Positions 12,101 to 22,864 of a stretch of DNA of 64,000 bases are shown piece by piece (position 1 is the first letter of the stretch; each line of letters begins with the position of its first letter). The stretch comes from Saccharina japonica (lineage: Eukaryota; Sar; Phaeophyceae; Laminariales; Laminariaceae), in the NCBI GenBank assembly GCA_008828725.1, contig MEHQ01000140.1, positions 57,635 to 121,634 of the forward strand, written 5' to 3'. Below the pieces are notes generated by a model. The model was not told where the DNA came from. It searched no databases and saw nothing but the letters and a program-made list of their open reading frames with translations. The position numbers were made by a program, and so were the translations under genes.

Positions 12101-12629
12101 ACACGCAACAGGAGAGTGCACAAAGACGACGGCACACACACGAAAAAAAAAACAACACACACACACCACACACGCTGACAAGTTCCAGATCCACGACCGG
12201 TAAAAGAACCCAAAACACACACAAAACATCAGGTGAGTACACAACAACAAAAAAAAAACCTTACCAGAGTATATAAATATGTAAAAAACAAAAAAGGGGG
12301 ATCGCGGGCTTCTTTTTCCTTTTGAGAAAAAAAAAATATATGTGCGGGCGCACGCACGCACGCGCGCCGCGCGCGGAGTTTTCACGCACTGTCACCTCCT
12401 CCTCCTCCTCCTCCTCAGTCCTTTTCCTCCCCCATCACAGCAAACCGAGAATATGAAATCTCCGCCGCACTGTACCGCTTTTGCTTCCGAGCTTCCAACG
12501 CATACACACACGCACATCAAACGCAGTAGCATGCATGAGCTCGTCCACATCCCCCCCCGCCTCCCCCTCCCCCNCCCCCCCCTTGTCTTCTTCTTCCATC
12601 TCCTCCACCGCCGTCGGTCGTGTAGGGGG

Positions 12630-12677
<48 letters not shown>

Positions 12678-12787
12678 CGACCGACAGACAGACAGACAGA
12701 CAGACTTGTCATTCCACCTCGTCCCGTCCCGTCCCGTCTAGTCCCGCCCCCCAACTCCCTGCAAGGGGGGGGGTTACGTCAGCCAGG
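9176..12787. other. Homopolymer-rich, strand-asymmetric flank
   Basis: No supported exon. The stretch is full of A-, T- and C-runs: A18 near 9543, A25 near 11910, A23 near 11947, C18 near 10370, CTC runs 10800-10860 and 11117-11160. Long ORFs on both strands here are Pro/Arg/Ser or Phe low-complexity shadows. If the exon at 14044-12788 ends a gene, the part nearest 12788 would be its 3' UTR. An inverted pair (AAAAGGTGTC..GCACCTTTTATCTCTCT) lies at 9302-9368. Confidence 0.5.
12630..12705 (+). repeat. (GACA)n microsatellite
   Basis: About 19 units of GACA with a few substitutions (CAGACAAACAGACCGACC) in the middle. Confidence 0.95.
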
Positions 12788-14044
12788 TCAGTCACACTTC
12801 GCTGGTGGCGGGCCTACGAACGCGAACGACGCCGGCTGGCGGCAGGACCTCCACTCCCCCCCGTTCAACAGCGCGCCCGCGGCCACAAGTCCGGCGATGG
12901 AAGGAAGCCGTCCGTTGTTCTCGTTCCCTCTCCCACCGCCGCCGCCGCCGCCACCGCCGCCACCACCACCGCCATCGATGCTGGCGCACCGCTGCGGACC
13001 ACCCTGGCGCATTCCAGCCGGCTCGAGCGCGGCGAGGGTCACCCCTTTCTGCCGGTCGAAGGTGATGCCGCCTGCGGCTGCGGCGGCTGCGGCAGCGCGC
13101 GCGTGGACCAAGCCCGGGTCCTCCCCCCCCTCGGGCCCGAACAGGATGTCGTTGAGGGCCGCGAGCTCCGTGATCTGCATGTCGACGTTCTCGCTCGGGT
13201 GATGGCTCGGCAACGGGACGAAGTGCGTTGGCCGGTGCTCGCTTCCCCCCCTCCCGTTGCTTCCGGGCCCTGCTAGGTACGCTTTCCCCGGACGGCCCAC
13301 GGTAATGGGCGACAGGTTGCGCCGCAGCATGTCTCCGTTGCCACTGTTACCACTGTTGCCGCCACCACCACCACCACCACCACCCGAGGCTACTGCTGCC
13401 GCCGCAGCCGCCGCCGCAGCGGCAGTGGTGACAGTCCCGGCAACATTGTGTCCGTGAATCTGTGGTGGATTCATGCCGCCGGGGAACAGGCCCACTCTTG
13501 TCTGAAGCTTGATCGGGTTCGTCTGGTGATCCATTCTCCCGTGGAGCCTCAGCGCACCCGACGCTGGGGGGGGGAACGTGGGCGCGGGCATCCCGGGTAG
13601 CCGAACCAACACCGACGACGCGCGAAAGCTCCCCTGCCCCCCCCCTCCTCCTCCCCCTCCTCCTCCCCCTCCTCCTCCGCCCGCGCACTCCTCTTCTCGA
13701 TCGAAGCCCACAGATCTACTGTGATCGTCGCACTCCCTGCCGTTCCCCACAACGACGCCGCCCCCCATCCCCTTCATGCTCATGCCTCCGTCGCTCATAC
13801 CAAACCCATTAGTGTCATTCCGGGGCCAGTGGCCCATCCCGGGGTCACGGTGCCACCACGGAATCATCGTGTCCTGGGATACCCCTCCGTGAGGCCCTAT
13901 CGGGCTGTGCGAGGAGGAGGAGGAGGAGGGCGCGGGGTGGTCCGAGAGGCCGCCCACTCGGTCGACCCCGAAGTCGTTCCCGTCCGGCCTTGATGACATG
14001 GGGTTGCTCGACTCTGGGACGTCATCGTCGCTCATGAACGCGAG
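12788..14044 (-). CDS. Low-complexity terminal exon (possible last exon of the RWP-RK gene)
   Basis: On the minus strand the frame opens right after a strong 3' splice site (CCTTCCTACAG at 14055-14045, preceded by ~200 bp of almost pure pyrimidine). It reads LAFMSDDDVPESSNPM and runs 418 codons to TGA at 12790-12788. The first Met is codon 4 (14035), so translation could start there or come in from an upstream exon. It has no recognised domain. There are runs of Ser (~residues 40-45), Gly (~125-140, ~225-235, ~365-380) and Ala (~210-222, ~315-323), between non-repetitive segments such as MIPWWHRDPGMGHWPRND and NVDMQITELAALNDILFG. Codons favour G/C at position 3, unlike the flanking DNA. The entry phase is 0, matching the donor at 23281 of the RWP-RK exon, so the two can be spliced in frame. 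The link is inference; it may equally be a separate gene with an intron in its 5' UTR. Confidence 0.6.
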   Translation of the reverse strand, partial: LAFMSDDDVPESSNPMSSRPDGNDFGVDRVGGLSDHPAPSSSSSSHSPIGPHGGVSQDTMIPWWHRDPGMGHWPRNDTNGFGMSDGGMSMKGMGGGVVVGNGRECDDHSRSVGFDREEECAGGGGGGGGGGGGGGGQGSFRASSVLVRLPGMPAPTFPPPASGALRLHGRMDHQTNPIKLQTRVGLFPGGMNPPQIHGHNVAGTVTTAAAAAAAAAAVASGGGGGGGGGNSGNSGNGDMLRRNLSPITVGRPGKAYLAGPGSNGRGGSEHRPTHFVPLPSHHPSENVDMQITELAALNDILFGPEGGEDPGLVHARAAAAAAAAGGITFDRQKGVTLAALEPAGMRQGGPQRCASIDGGGGGGGGGGGGGGRGNENNGRLPSIAGLVAAGALLNGGEWRSCRQPASFAFVGPPPAKCD

Positions 14045-14262
14045 CTGTAGGAAGGGAGGGAGGGACGGGAGGGGGGGACAGGAGGGAGGGACAACGAGGA
14101 AGGAGGGAAGCGTGGGGGGGAGAAAGAAGGGGGAGGGGGAGGGAGGTAGGAGGGGAGGAGGCAGAGGGAATCGTGCACAAGGAAGTGAAGAAGCGAGGGG
14201 GCTGAGTGAGGGAAGGAGGCAGAGAAGAGGGGGAGAGCGTTGGCTGGGGTGAGGGGCGTTGG
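14045..14262 (-). promoter_or_regulatory. Long polypyrimidine tract and 3' splice site
   Basis: On the minus strand about 200 bp are almost only C and T, ending CCTTCCTACAG before the exon at 14044. The length is far beyond a normal acceptor tract. Confidence 0.6.
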
Positions 14263-14271
14263 TCTGGGCGG

Positions 14272-14336
14272 GGGTTACTCATTTGTTGCTTGCCTTATAG
14301 TCATTCGACCTTGAACAACGCATCCCTTTCGAGACN
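14272..14336 (-). repeat. Family D element, 3' part
   Basis: Minus strand: GTCTCGAAAGGGATGCG, a GTTC..GGTCGAATGACTATAAGGC segment, then AAGCAACAAATGAGTA next to a short C-run. The N at 14336 lies in it. Confidence 0.7.
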
Positions 14337-14450
14337 CAGCGGGGGTACTCATGTTTCGTACATGGCCGTAGTCGTATGACACAAGACTCCTCGCATCCCT
14401 GCAATGCCGGACGGAGCACTCGGTTTTTTCAACGACCGAGGCAGTTTGTT
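14337..14450 (-). repeat. Family C element, 3' part
   Basis: Contains the complement of GGCCGTAGTCGTATGACAC, TCGCATCCCTGCAATGCC and GGACGGAGCACTCGG, after a short G-run. It directly follows the D copy. Confidence 0.75.
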
Positions 14451-14721
14451 GCACGAAAAAACTAAAAACTAGGGCTGCCTGCCTGCCTGCCTGTGTGTGG
14501 ACGGCGCCGCGGATAGTTTTGGGCATCGCTCCTCCTGTAGACGTGCGCAAGACTATGCCCTATTACGTGTGGTTTTATGTCGCACCAGCACGAAGCAGTG
14601 GGCCATCGCGGCCTGGAAGGGAGGAAGGAAGGGGGATGGAGGGACGATCCATCGCACGCATGACATGCCGCTACCGACCAGACATCGTGAGTCATTTTCG
14701 TGGGAGTCGCGCGGGCTTGGG

Positions 14722-14905
14722 GGTGTACTGCATATTCATGCATGGCCGTTAGTGCATGACCATAGTAAACCCTCGCATCCCTACAATGCCGGGACGGAGC
14801 ATGTCGGGGTTTCACCGACCGAACAGGCATTGCTAGCACCAAGCGCGAAGCGCAGTGAGGTGTTGGGGAGTCGCGTGAAGGGTGGGCTGCAGTCCTATAA
14901 GAAGG
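14722..14905 (-). repeat. Family C element
   Basis: Carries all C-family blocks, including ACAATGCCGGGACGGAGCAT, a TCACCGACC segment, CACCAAGCGCGAAGCGCAGT and GAGGGTGGGCTGCA-like sequence. It ends in a G13 run, unusually at the head side. Confidence 0.85.
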
Positions 14906-15235
14906 GGGGGGGGGGGGAGTCCGTATAGATCACGTGTTTCTCATATTATATCGTGTCCCTCCTGTGTAAAAAAATAATGAATGTCTTGGAGCTAGTATGG
15001 ATTATTTAATGCCCCCATCTGTCGGCCTACAATTGATGCTAATGGTGTCGATTTTCTCGTGTGTTTTCTCTCCAACGGGGGACGGGGGGCATGGCACAAT
15101 TACGTCATGTAGCTATCTTTTCCGCTGCCCTAAGCCGTCATCGCCTCCTCCGCCCGAAGTTGAGCTCATCTTACATCTTATTGCATATATAATTATTATT
15201 TATAGAAGGTGTTACGTTGTCACTACTACGATCCC

Positions 15236-15265
15236 GTTTTTTTTTTTTTTTTTTTTTTTTTTTTT
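15236..15265 (+). repeat. T-run
   Basis: About 29 T in an AT-rich stretch. No adjoining element ends were found to call it a retroposon tail. Confidence 0.8.
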
Positions 15266-15867
15266 CAATTAAAATAGTTTCAAGCGCAGGGAATAATATT
15301 GCGCGCCGTTCCTCGGAGCTTTGGTGCCTATACACGGGAGATTCAGAATGACAACACAAAAACGATTCATAATTAAATAATATAAAAAAGTTTCGACATT
15401 CGCAAAGCCACGTACGTACATCATCATCATCATCATCATCGGCAGCAGCACTAAACACCCCGCTGCATGATTTAGTTATATACACCAGCAGCGCCTGCCC
15501 GCAAGCAGAGACGTTCGCACGACGAGCAGTTACAAGTAACAAGGCATCGGCACAGTACGAGTAACGCCTATAGTCCCCCTGCCTACCCAGCGTGTTTTAT
15601 GCATGATATATTGTATAAGTATGTACCTGGTACTTCGTATACACATGCATACTTACGTGGCATAGTTTTAGTTTAGGCGTACGTGGTGTAATATATCACA
15701 TGCATATATATCATACCAGGTATGTACGTGGAGCCGGTATGTGGGGCGGGCCGGGCGGGGGCTGCCGCCCCAAGGGCATTCGTTGGACGATACACGAGAG
15801 ATGCCGCCGCCGCTTTCATGCCCCTGCTCGCCGCTCGTTCGGGAGTGTCTGTACTATTAATATGATT

Positions 15868-16000
15868 AGTCTCGCCTTCCGACAATGTGTAGTATTAACA
15901 ATAGCATGAAAAAGCTTCAGCGTTGATCACTCATCAACACTGCACTCCGAAATAACAAAACGACGGAAGAAAAAAAAAGGAGCCCTATGCACATACATAT
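15868..16000 (+). repeat. Family H repeat
   Basis: CCGACAATGTGTAGTATTA, GCATGAA, TTGATCACTCAT, CACTCCGAAA and the GGAGCCCTATGCACA tail, as in other H copies. Confidence 0.8.
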
Positions 16001-16042
16001 ATCTTACATACCAGTACATATTTACAAAAAAAAAAAAAAAAA

Positions 16043-16190
16043 AAAACAGCTGTGAAATCGAGGAACTCGTCGCAACTCATCCTTGCTGCAAGCTGACTGT
16101 GATAACCTTCGATCGCGCGTACTACGTACGGGTGTTATTTGTCCTCATGCAGGATGTACGACATACATCCCGTATGAGGAGAACACAATT
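16043..16190 (+). repeat. Family B repeat, long form
   Basis: ACAGCTGTGAAATCGAGGA through CTCATCCTTGCT.., TTCGATCGCGCG and TCCTCATGCAGGATGTAC, matching 56205-56305 and 57102-57205. An A21 run precedes it. Confidence 0.8.
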
Positions 16191-16192
16191 AT

Positions 16193-16690
16193 GAGGCCGT
16201 TTCTTATGGAAGTTCGATTTGTTTGTTTTTTTCGACCATTTATAGATGTTTTTGACCCGGAACGCTGTCGAAAGGGTCGTGCGCTTTCTCGAAATGCATT
16301 ATCCTACCATCCCACAGGTATCCCAACGCAAAATTCCGCTTCTCCATCGAAGCAGTTGTGAAATTTCCAGCATTTTCACAAATCGAACAAAAGGCATCAA
16401 ATACAATTTGAAGGTACTTTCAGTCATAAATTACGGTAAATTTTGAATAGTTTGTGCTTCTGAATGTTATTTGTTGGATACTATTGGAAATGCCACAATC
16501 CTCAAGAATCCCACACTGCTTCGATGGAGAAGCGGATTTTAACGTTGGATGCCTCGGGGATGGATGGTACACTCATCTCGAGAAGCGCACGACCGATTTG
16601 CCCGCGTTCCCGGTCAAAAGCACCAATGATGGGCTGCAAAAAACAAATCGAACTGCAACAAATCGAACTTCCATAAGAAACAGCCTGAGG
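16193..16690. mobile_element. Fold-back element with ~190-bp arms
   Basis: The left arm (16193-16378) and right arm (16485-16690) are inverted copies. Matching blocks include GTTTCTTATGGAAGTTCGAT, CCGCTTCTCCATCGAAGCAG and GGTCGTGCGC.TTCTCGA.ATG. About 100 bp of AT-rich sequence lies between them. The right arm has a small tandem duplication of TTCGATTTGTT. No ORF encodes a transposase. It is a non-autonomous inverted-repeat element, old enough for the arms to have diverged. Confidence 0.8.
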
Positions 16691-17084
16691 CTGTAGAATT
16701 CAGGGAGCGTGTGTTCATCTGTGAAAAATAAATCAATATATGTAGGAGGAACGGTGACAGGCCCTTGACTGCTATCATCTATATATACAGGAGGTATCAA
16801 ACACTATAGTAGGATAAAGGCCTGCCATAAGGAAGAGTCCCTAAACAAAACTCAACCTTAGATTCCCGGGAAAAACTGAAGAAATTAGGGAGCGATCATA
16901 CTGAAGTTGAGTGTGCAAAACATTTTTTTTTTCTCCCCAAATATCAAATCCAGCCTGGGCCAGCTCGCCGGTTTCTTCTTGTTTCATAATATAGTATGTA
17001 TGAGCGCCGGTACTATCTGTACCCAAATATATGATATACCAGGTACAGTATATCACATTCAACGATTCGATTTTCTTCAGCTCT

Positions 17085-17330
17085 CCTGATCTTGACACAT
17101 GGTATTACGTATCATACCAAGTACGAATATACCTGGTATACTTTCTTGAGCTATAAATATATAAATATGTGTACGAAGGATCTTGATCTTGACACGCGGT
17201 ATATACTTTCTTGAGGTACATATCTTGATCTTGACTGATACATGGTATAATACACAATACGTTCTTGAGCTACAACTGTAGTAGTAGATACCGGTACATA
17301 TATCTTGATCTTCATGCGTGGTATTCATAC
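17085..17330 (+). repeat. Degenerate repeats of CTTGATCTTGACAC
   Basis: The block CTTGATCTTGACACRYGGTAT occurs near 17088, 17184, 17224 and 17302. Three intervals contain TTCTTGAG(C/G)TA, giving alternating CTTGATCTTGA and TTCTTGAGCTA elements. The spacing is irregular (about 40-95 bp). Confidence 0.65.
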
Positions 17331-17869
17331 TTTTAGAAACGCATTTAGGACTCATGTATTATACATATTTTATACGGCGAATAAGGAAATTAGTAATAAA
17401 AGTTTGAGGTATTCTATACCGGTATATCACAGCGCCGGTGTGAGAGCGTGCAGCAAATACGACAACAGCAGTCGGCTGGGAAAAAAAAAAAATGAACGTC
17501 GCCAACTACAAGTAGTAGTCATTAGTTGGGGTATGTATATAGGTATTACACAGTTACTACTTGCACGCGTTACAAGGTATTACAGTTAATCGTTGCGCGC
17601 GGTAAAAAAAAAAAACACGGAATCGTGTGTGCATCTCTTGTGTGTCTGGAGCATCTGTTCCTCGAATTGTACGTTTCATTCACCGAGACTGATCAAAACA
17701 ACACCGGTCACACGTACACATACACATACAACATAAAATGTGCTATATATGATATAGGATACATTGGAGCTGTGTTACGGTATATATATACCATCATAGG
17801 GGGATCGAACTTGGGATGCCGAGGTAAGATTTAGAACAGAACTTAAGAGTACGTACGTAGATGAGAAGG

Positions 17870-18000
17870 AAGGAGATTGTATGCAGAGGGCTCTTTTTGT
17901 TCCTTCTTCCGTGTTTTTTTCTTATTCTTCTTTCGGAGTTCTTATGAGTAATCAATGTTGAGACTCATGCATGCTATATACATACACATTGTCGGAAGGC
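17870..18000 (-). repeat. Family H repeat
   Basis: The reverse complement carries GCCTTCCGACAATGTGTA, GATTACTCATAAGAACTCCG and the AGAGCCCTCTGCATAC end. Confidence 0.7.
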
Positions 18001-19748
18001 GAGGATAACAATTAACAGAGAGGTTACAATTACACTTTTGAGACCCCAAAACATTTTTCTCACTGATGGTGAAGAGCTTATATATTGCCGGTTGTCGTTA
18101 TAGTGCCGGTATGCGCCAGGAAACAATACCGGCACTATAATAGCGGCAAGCGGCACTAACTACTCCGCACACTACCACACTGGGTGAATCCCATCTGTGC
18201 GAAGCAATTCCACCAGGCGCTATATACAGCGGGCGACCGGCACTATCAACACTCAACCAGCACTATGTATCCAACCGGTACAATAGAGGGTTCTCTACTT
18301 TAACCGAATATCGTTGGATGCGATGCACACTGTTAACACATTATTCTACTTTGTGCGCCCATGGAACTTTTCTATCGGCCTTTTGACGAGCTTTTTTCAT
18401 TTTTTTCCCGAAAAAAAAAAAACAACGATTGTGGGGGCGTTCCTGAAAGGGGGAAAGAGAGAGAGGAGCGGCCTCGGAAAATGCATGGCGGCGGTTTTCG
18501 ACCTGGGAGATCTCACCGTTTTCGTCCCCGGGTGGACGGAGCTGTAGGCACATGGAAGGATTATAGAAGGAACTATTATCTGAAGATGGCACCCCATATC
18601 CTCCCCGGGTGCCGCCGCTGCTGGCTCCACGAACCCCAGCCAATCACAGCGACCAGCCAGAGTGGGATTGGGGTTTCCACACCACAGCAGCATATACCTC
18701 CGGCATGGCCCCCAAGTCTGATACCTGGTAGAGTATATTGGTAGGAGGGAGGCCTTGGTTCGACCCTTCGACTGGCCGCTCCCTCCACACTCATGATAGT
18801 GTACTACCAAAGAGGTCTTGGCGGGCGCCCAAAAACACCGGTGTCCCCTTATTTACAACGCCCCCTTGGAACCCCCGAGATGGTAGTAGCGACCAAAACA
18901 AAAACTCAACGTTGTTGTTAACCTAGGTGCTATAAAAAAACTCGTCTAGATGCAGGGGCAAGCGTGGGCGCCTGTGTCCAGGACTGCGCGGGTAAAAAGG
19001 ATCATGTCGGGCGCCCATGCAGTGCGACTCCTTTTGTTGCCTTGTAGAACAACTCGGGGACATCGAGCTGTGTACACGTCTGTGCGTAGCATGCCCCCGA
19101 AGTCACACGCGACGACGACAGCAGTGCGAGTAGAGTAGCAGTTGGCCGTCGCTGTAAATGCCCGTCACTGTTTATGGCCAATCCCCCCCCCCCCCCCCCC
19201 CCCCCCTATATTGGAGGAGGAAAAAAAATGTATTTTTTTTTGTTCATGTTTTTTGTTGGTCTCACACGCCTGCTGACGCTGCTCTATGTACGTGCGTCTA
19301 GCGTCTACCACTGCTTGGCTTTGGGTGTACACTGGTGTACAAAATGGTTTATATGTACAAGGAATGTGTTAATACTGTCGAGAGGGTCGGAGTTGGGGAA
19401 CCGCCACCACACTCGCCACACCAGCCACTCGTAACAAGATTGATAAAAAACTGCCGTTGTGAAATATACCGGCATGCGAACCTGGGTGGAAGATGCACCT
19501 ACCGACAGTTGCGCGTACTATTACAGTCATAGAATAACACCACTCACTGTCATATTACACTACGGTGTCTACTACCTGGGTCTTCGAAAAAACAAATCCG
19601 ACACCACACCAGACTACCTCGATGTTGCTCCACGATATACTACAGTAGTACAAAGCTTGCATCAAGGTCAATTGAAGCTGTCGTACCGTGTGCCGGCGAT
19701 AATCCCCTAGCACGACAGTATCCCACGATTGTGCACAATAACCCGAGC
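18001..19748. other. Unassigned DNA in large intron or intergenic
   Basis: Around 18340-18760 both strands have exon-like ORFs. On the minus strand a CATGTGCCTACAG acceptor and an AAAACG/GTGAGA donor flank a short segment (18551-18527). If the gene spans this region, an additional exon could be here, but the lengths do not keep phase, so none is called. A C26 run lies at 19182-19207. Confidence 0.4.
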
Positions 19749-20295
19749 NNNNNNNNNNNNNNNNNNNNNNNNNNNNNNNNNNNNNNNNNNNNNNNNNNNN
19801 NNNNNNNNNNNNNNNNNNNNNNNNNNNNNNNNNNNNNNNNNNNNNNNNNNNNNNNNNNNNNNNNNNNNNNNNNNNNNNNNNNNNNNNNNNNNNNNNNNNN
19901 NNNNNNNNNNNNNNNNNNNNNNNNNNNNNNNNNNNNNNNNNNNNNNNNNNNNNNNNNNNNNNNNNNNNNNNNNNNNNNNNNNNNNNNNNNNNNNNNNNNN
20001 NNNNNNNNNNNNNNNNNNNNNNNNNNNNNNNNNNNNNNNNNNNNNNNNNNNNNNNNNNNNNNNNNNNNNNNNNNNNNNNNNNNNNNNNNNNNNNNNNNNN
20101 NNNNNNNNNNNNNNNNNNNNNNNNNNNNNNNNNNNNNNNNNNNNNNNNNNNNNNNNNNNNNNNNNNNNNNNNNNNNNNNNNNNNNNNNNNNNNNNNNNNN
20201 NNNNNNNNNNNNNNNNNNNNNNNNNNNNNNNNNNNNNNNNNNNNNNNNNNNNNNNNNNNNNNNNNNNNNNNNNNNNNNNNNNNNNNNNNNNNNNN
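19749..20295. other. Assembly gap (547 N)
   Basis: Run of N. ORFs reading through it are meaningless. An exon between those at 23282 and 14044 could be hidden here. The right edge is a (GGTG)n run. Confidence 1.
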
Positions 20296-20429
20296 GGTGG
20301 GTGGGTGGGTGGTTTGGTGTTTGCTGACTGGCCGCCGCCCTTCTAAACGTTTTGCTACAAACATATATACGTAGGTGAACCCTGTGGGTCCCAATACATG
20401 TACGACGTATATATGATATATACCTGGTA

Positions 20430-20500
20430 GTATTACACTCAGCTAGCAAAGATGAGTTTCGACGAAACCCTCGAGCTCACAGCTGTTGTTTGTTTTTTTA
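20430..20500 (-). repeat. Family B repeat
   Basis: Minus strand reads ACAGCTGTGAGCTCGAGG, TTTCGTCGAAACTCATC, TTTGCTAGCTGAGTGTAAT. Confidence 0.85.
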
Positions 20501-20603
20501 AATTTTTTTTAAATATAACACGTAACAGGGCAATGAGAGTTATGGCCGGGAGTTTTGACGGCAAGTGGTTTTAGCTGGGTGGTGGCAAAGCTAGCCACCA
20601 ACT

Positions 20604-20728
20604 ATCACGGGGGACTTATCATAGTAAATAGGGATCTACGAAAGGTAAACACAAAAACCTACCAGGTATATATTTCCCTATTTTTACTAATAACAAGATT
20701 TGGTCCTATTCACTATGGTCCCCTGTAA
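20604..20728 (+). mobile_element. Family E MITE
   Basis: Left end CACGGGGGAC.. with CATAGTAAATAGG. Right end GGTCCTATTCACTATGG and CCCCTGTAA. ACACAAAAACCTACC lies between. A small insertion (TTAT) splits the left terminal repeat. Confidence 0.8.
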
Positions 20729-20848
20729 CAACCGACTCAAGTCTTTACATCCTCAGTCAGGTGTAAAACACGCAGGACCGCACGCGCAACCACCTGCATT
20801 GTCCTAGCTAAGCTACCGTACATACATAGCCAGTCGAGAAGAACTAGT

Positions 20849-21193
20849 GTGGATAATGGTTCAGGGTGGGTGACGTCCCGACAGTCCAAAAAGTATTATG
20901 TGTACGGCGGAGGCTTATTTGGACCTCATGTGGACACACATTCTGGGCAAAACACCGGGACGAAGCAAAAAAGGATAAAAGGTCTCTCTACCTCACATAT
21001 CGCAAGAAGAAACGCGGACCGGTTGGAAGAAGGCTCACCGCCGTGCGTCCAACATGGTGTTGCTAGATCTCAGGGAGCAACATACTACTACTGCACCCCG
21101 GGCGGCAACAACCACTGTGTAGCTGGCGACTCTCAAGTCACCGCACAGCACTACGAGAAGGTTGTTATAACCACGAGCGGTATGCTCGCCTAA
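20849..21193 (+). CDS. Hypothetical ORF, 114 aa
   Basis: An ATG-to-stop frame, starting MDNGSGWVTSRQSKKYY and ending VVITTSGMLA. It has mixed composition without simple repeats, unlike nearly all other ORFs here. No domain, signal peptide or membrane segment is recognised. An overlapping frame at 20866-21066 is also open, so the coding call is weak. Confidence 0.25.
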   Translation: MDNGSGWVTSRQSKKYYVYGGGLFGPHVDTHSGQNTGTKQKRIKGLSTSHIARRNADRLEEGSPPCVQHGVARSQGATYYYCTPGGNNHCVAGDSQVTAQHYEKVVITTSGMLA

Positions 21194-21791
21194 AAAAAAC
21201 ACGTAAAACTACCCACCCGCGGCTGAAACAAGCGTGTTCAGAGAAAGAAAAAAAAAATGCCGACGTGACCCTCTTTCCCTCCCTCCCTCCACACGACGGC
21301 ATGCATGCTGTGAGGAGAAAAATATGTCAAAAGAGGAGACAGAATTTTCACCCCCCTTTTGTTGACAAAAAAAAACAGAGAATATATTTTACAAAGCCCC
21401 CCCCCCCCCCCCCCCCTTGAGGTCCCTAAATAGTGACCAACACAACAATGGGGACTTTCGTGGTATAGACCGTCTATTAGATCATACGAGCAGCGGGGGT
21501 GCTACCCAGCGGGTTTATACACACGCGGGTAGGATTGTGTTGCGCCCGTGCCGGTGCGAGAATCCTTGCATCGTAACAACTTGGGACGCCAAACTTGGCA
21601 TATCATCCCCTCCCCCCCCCAAAAAAACAAAATAACGCAGTGAGGCCGATGTTGTTCATAATAGTACGAGTACGAGTCGTTCCAAGTTTTGTCGCCAGCT
21701 TTTAACCTCTGGAGTGCCCAAGAGGGTCGCGGCTTTTGCCTTCGTCAGACGCCAAACTACTAGGTTTTTGTGTGGAACACTCTTTCCCTAC

Positions 21792-21874
21792 GACTGTATA
21801 TATACACCCTTAATACTGTATATACACCCTTAATACTGTATATACACCCTTAATACTGTATATACACCCTTAAT
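21792..21874 (+). repeat. 22-bp minisatellite, 4 units
   Basis: Unit ACTGTATATACACCCTTAAT plus two bases, nearly perfect, preceded by a longer ATATATACACCC variant. Confidence 0.95.
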
Positions 21875-21964
21875 GTTGCACGTTTTCCTCTTGAAAAAAA
21901 AGTGCGTCTCTTGACATGTTTTTTCTTGAGGAGGATAACCCACAGATGAACATCATATCAGGTA

Positions 21965-22086
21965 CTATTACGGGGTGGGCTAATGATGCCATAGTAAATA
22001 GGACCTACGGTACACACAAAAACCTATACATTTTACTCTTTTTACCAACACTATTTGATCCTATTTACTATGGTCCTCCGTAAATA
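21965..22086 (+). mobile_element. Family E MITE
   Basis: TTACGGGG(TGGGCTAATGATG)CCATAGTAAATAGGACC at the left and GGTCCTATTTACTATGGTCCTCCGTAA-like sequence (TTTGATCCTATT..) at the right. The left terminal repeat has the same 13-bp insertion (TGGGCTAATGATG) as the copy at 44737, marking a subfamily. Confidence 0.85.
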
Positions 22087-22449
22087 GTATGTACCGGTCA
22101 GGGTGCGTTTTTTTTTTTTTTTTAGTCGGAAGACCGCTCTTCATTGGCTTCTCTTCGAATCAGTGAGAACCCCCTCCCCCCCCTCCCACCCACCAATTCC
22201 ACCTCGTAAGTGGCAATCACTGTACTCGTAGCTCAGCATCTCTTCCAACAGCAGTATCCACAATTTTCTTTATGCCCTTGTCCCTCGTACATTTTTTTGT
22301 TTCTTCTTTTTTTTTGTTCCTTCATTTTTTTGTTTCTCTTTTCTCTTCTCCGATGATTTGCTGGAACGTGGGTATATGCTGCGCTTTTCGTACCCAGTAC
22401 GTTGGCATGGCATGCGCATCATGTTTTCTATAAATATATAGCCCCATCC

Positions 22450-22620
22450 TACTGCACTGCTGCGATATGATGCGTTCTCTCTCTATATGTTGTCCAGAAG
22501 TTGTGTGTGACCACAAGAGCACATGCGCACCATCGTATATGCTCGTACAGTTTACCTATTATTATTAAGATTCAGCACGGACACACCGGATGTGCTGGAT
22601 GATGCTGCTGCTGGATGTCG
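22450..22620 (-). repeat. Family G repeat, degenerate
   Basis: Minus strand keeps CATCGACATCCAG, a GTGTGTCCGTGCTGAATCTT segment and GTGGTCACACACAAC. A CAGCAG insertion and deletions disturb it. Confidence 0.45.
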
Positions 22621-22742
22621 ATGAGTTATATACACCAGCGTAAATATCCCTCCAGCCCCTTTTCACTGCACTATCTGTACACACATACATTTCATTCAAA
22701 CTCCAAGTCATATGTCCTCAAAACTCGACTGCTCTCCGAAAA

Positions 22743-22834
22743 GGGTCAAATCCTTTCAGAACTGCAAAACTTATCCCACACTAATTCCAAGTACTTAGTC
22801 CCCAAAAACGTGGGACGATTTCTTAAGGGGGTAA
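22743..22834 (-). mobile_element. Family A piggyBac-like MITE
   Basis: Minus strand from TTACCCCCTTAAGAAATCG to CAGTTCTGAAAGGATTTGAC, with ACTAAGTACTTGGAATTAGT inside. The TTAA ends have decayed to TTAC and TTGA. Confidence 0.7.
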
Positions 22835-22864
22835 TGTGAAAGAAGACACACGCACACGCATTGC

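Noticed and set aside
12342..13202. 286-codon plus-strand ORF
   Set aside because: It is the shadow of the minus-strand exon plus the GACA microsatellite and a C-run with an N; Pro/Arg/Ala composition only.
18341..18810. Exon of the RWP-RK gene with CTACAG acceptor and GTGAGA donor
   Set aside because: The segment between the sites is 25 bp and breaks phase with both neighbours; the longer frames have no family similarity.
19555..20449. Long ORFs (200-280 codons) across the N gap
   Set aside because: Most codons are N; the frames are artefacts of the gap.
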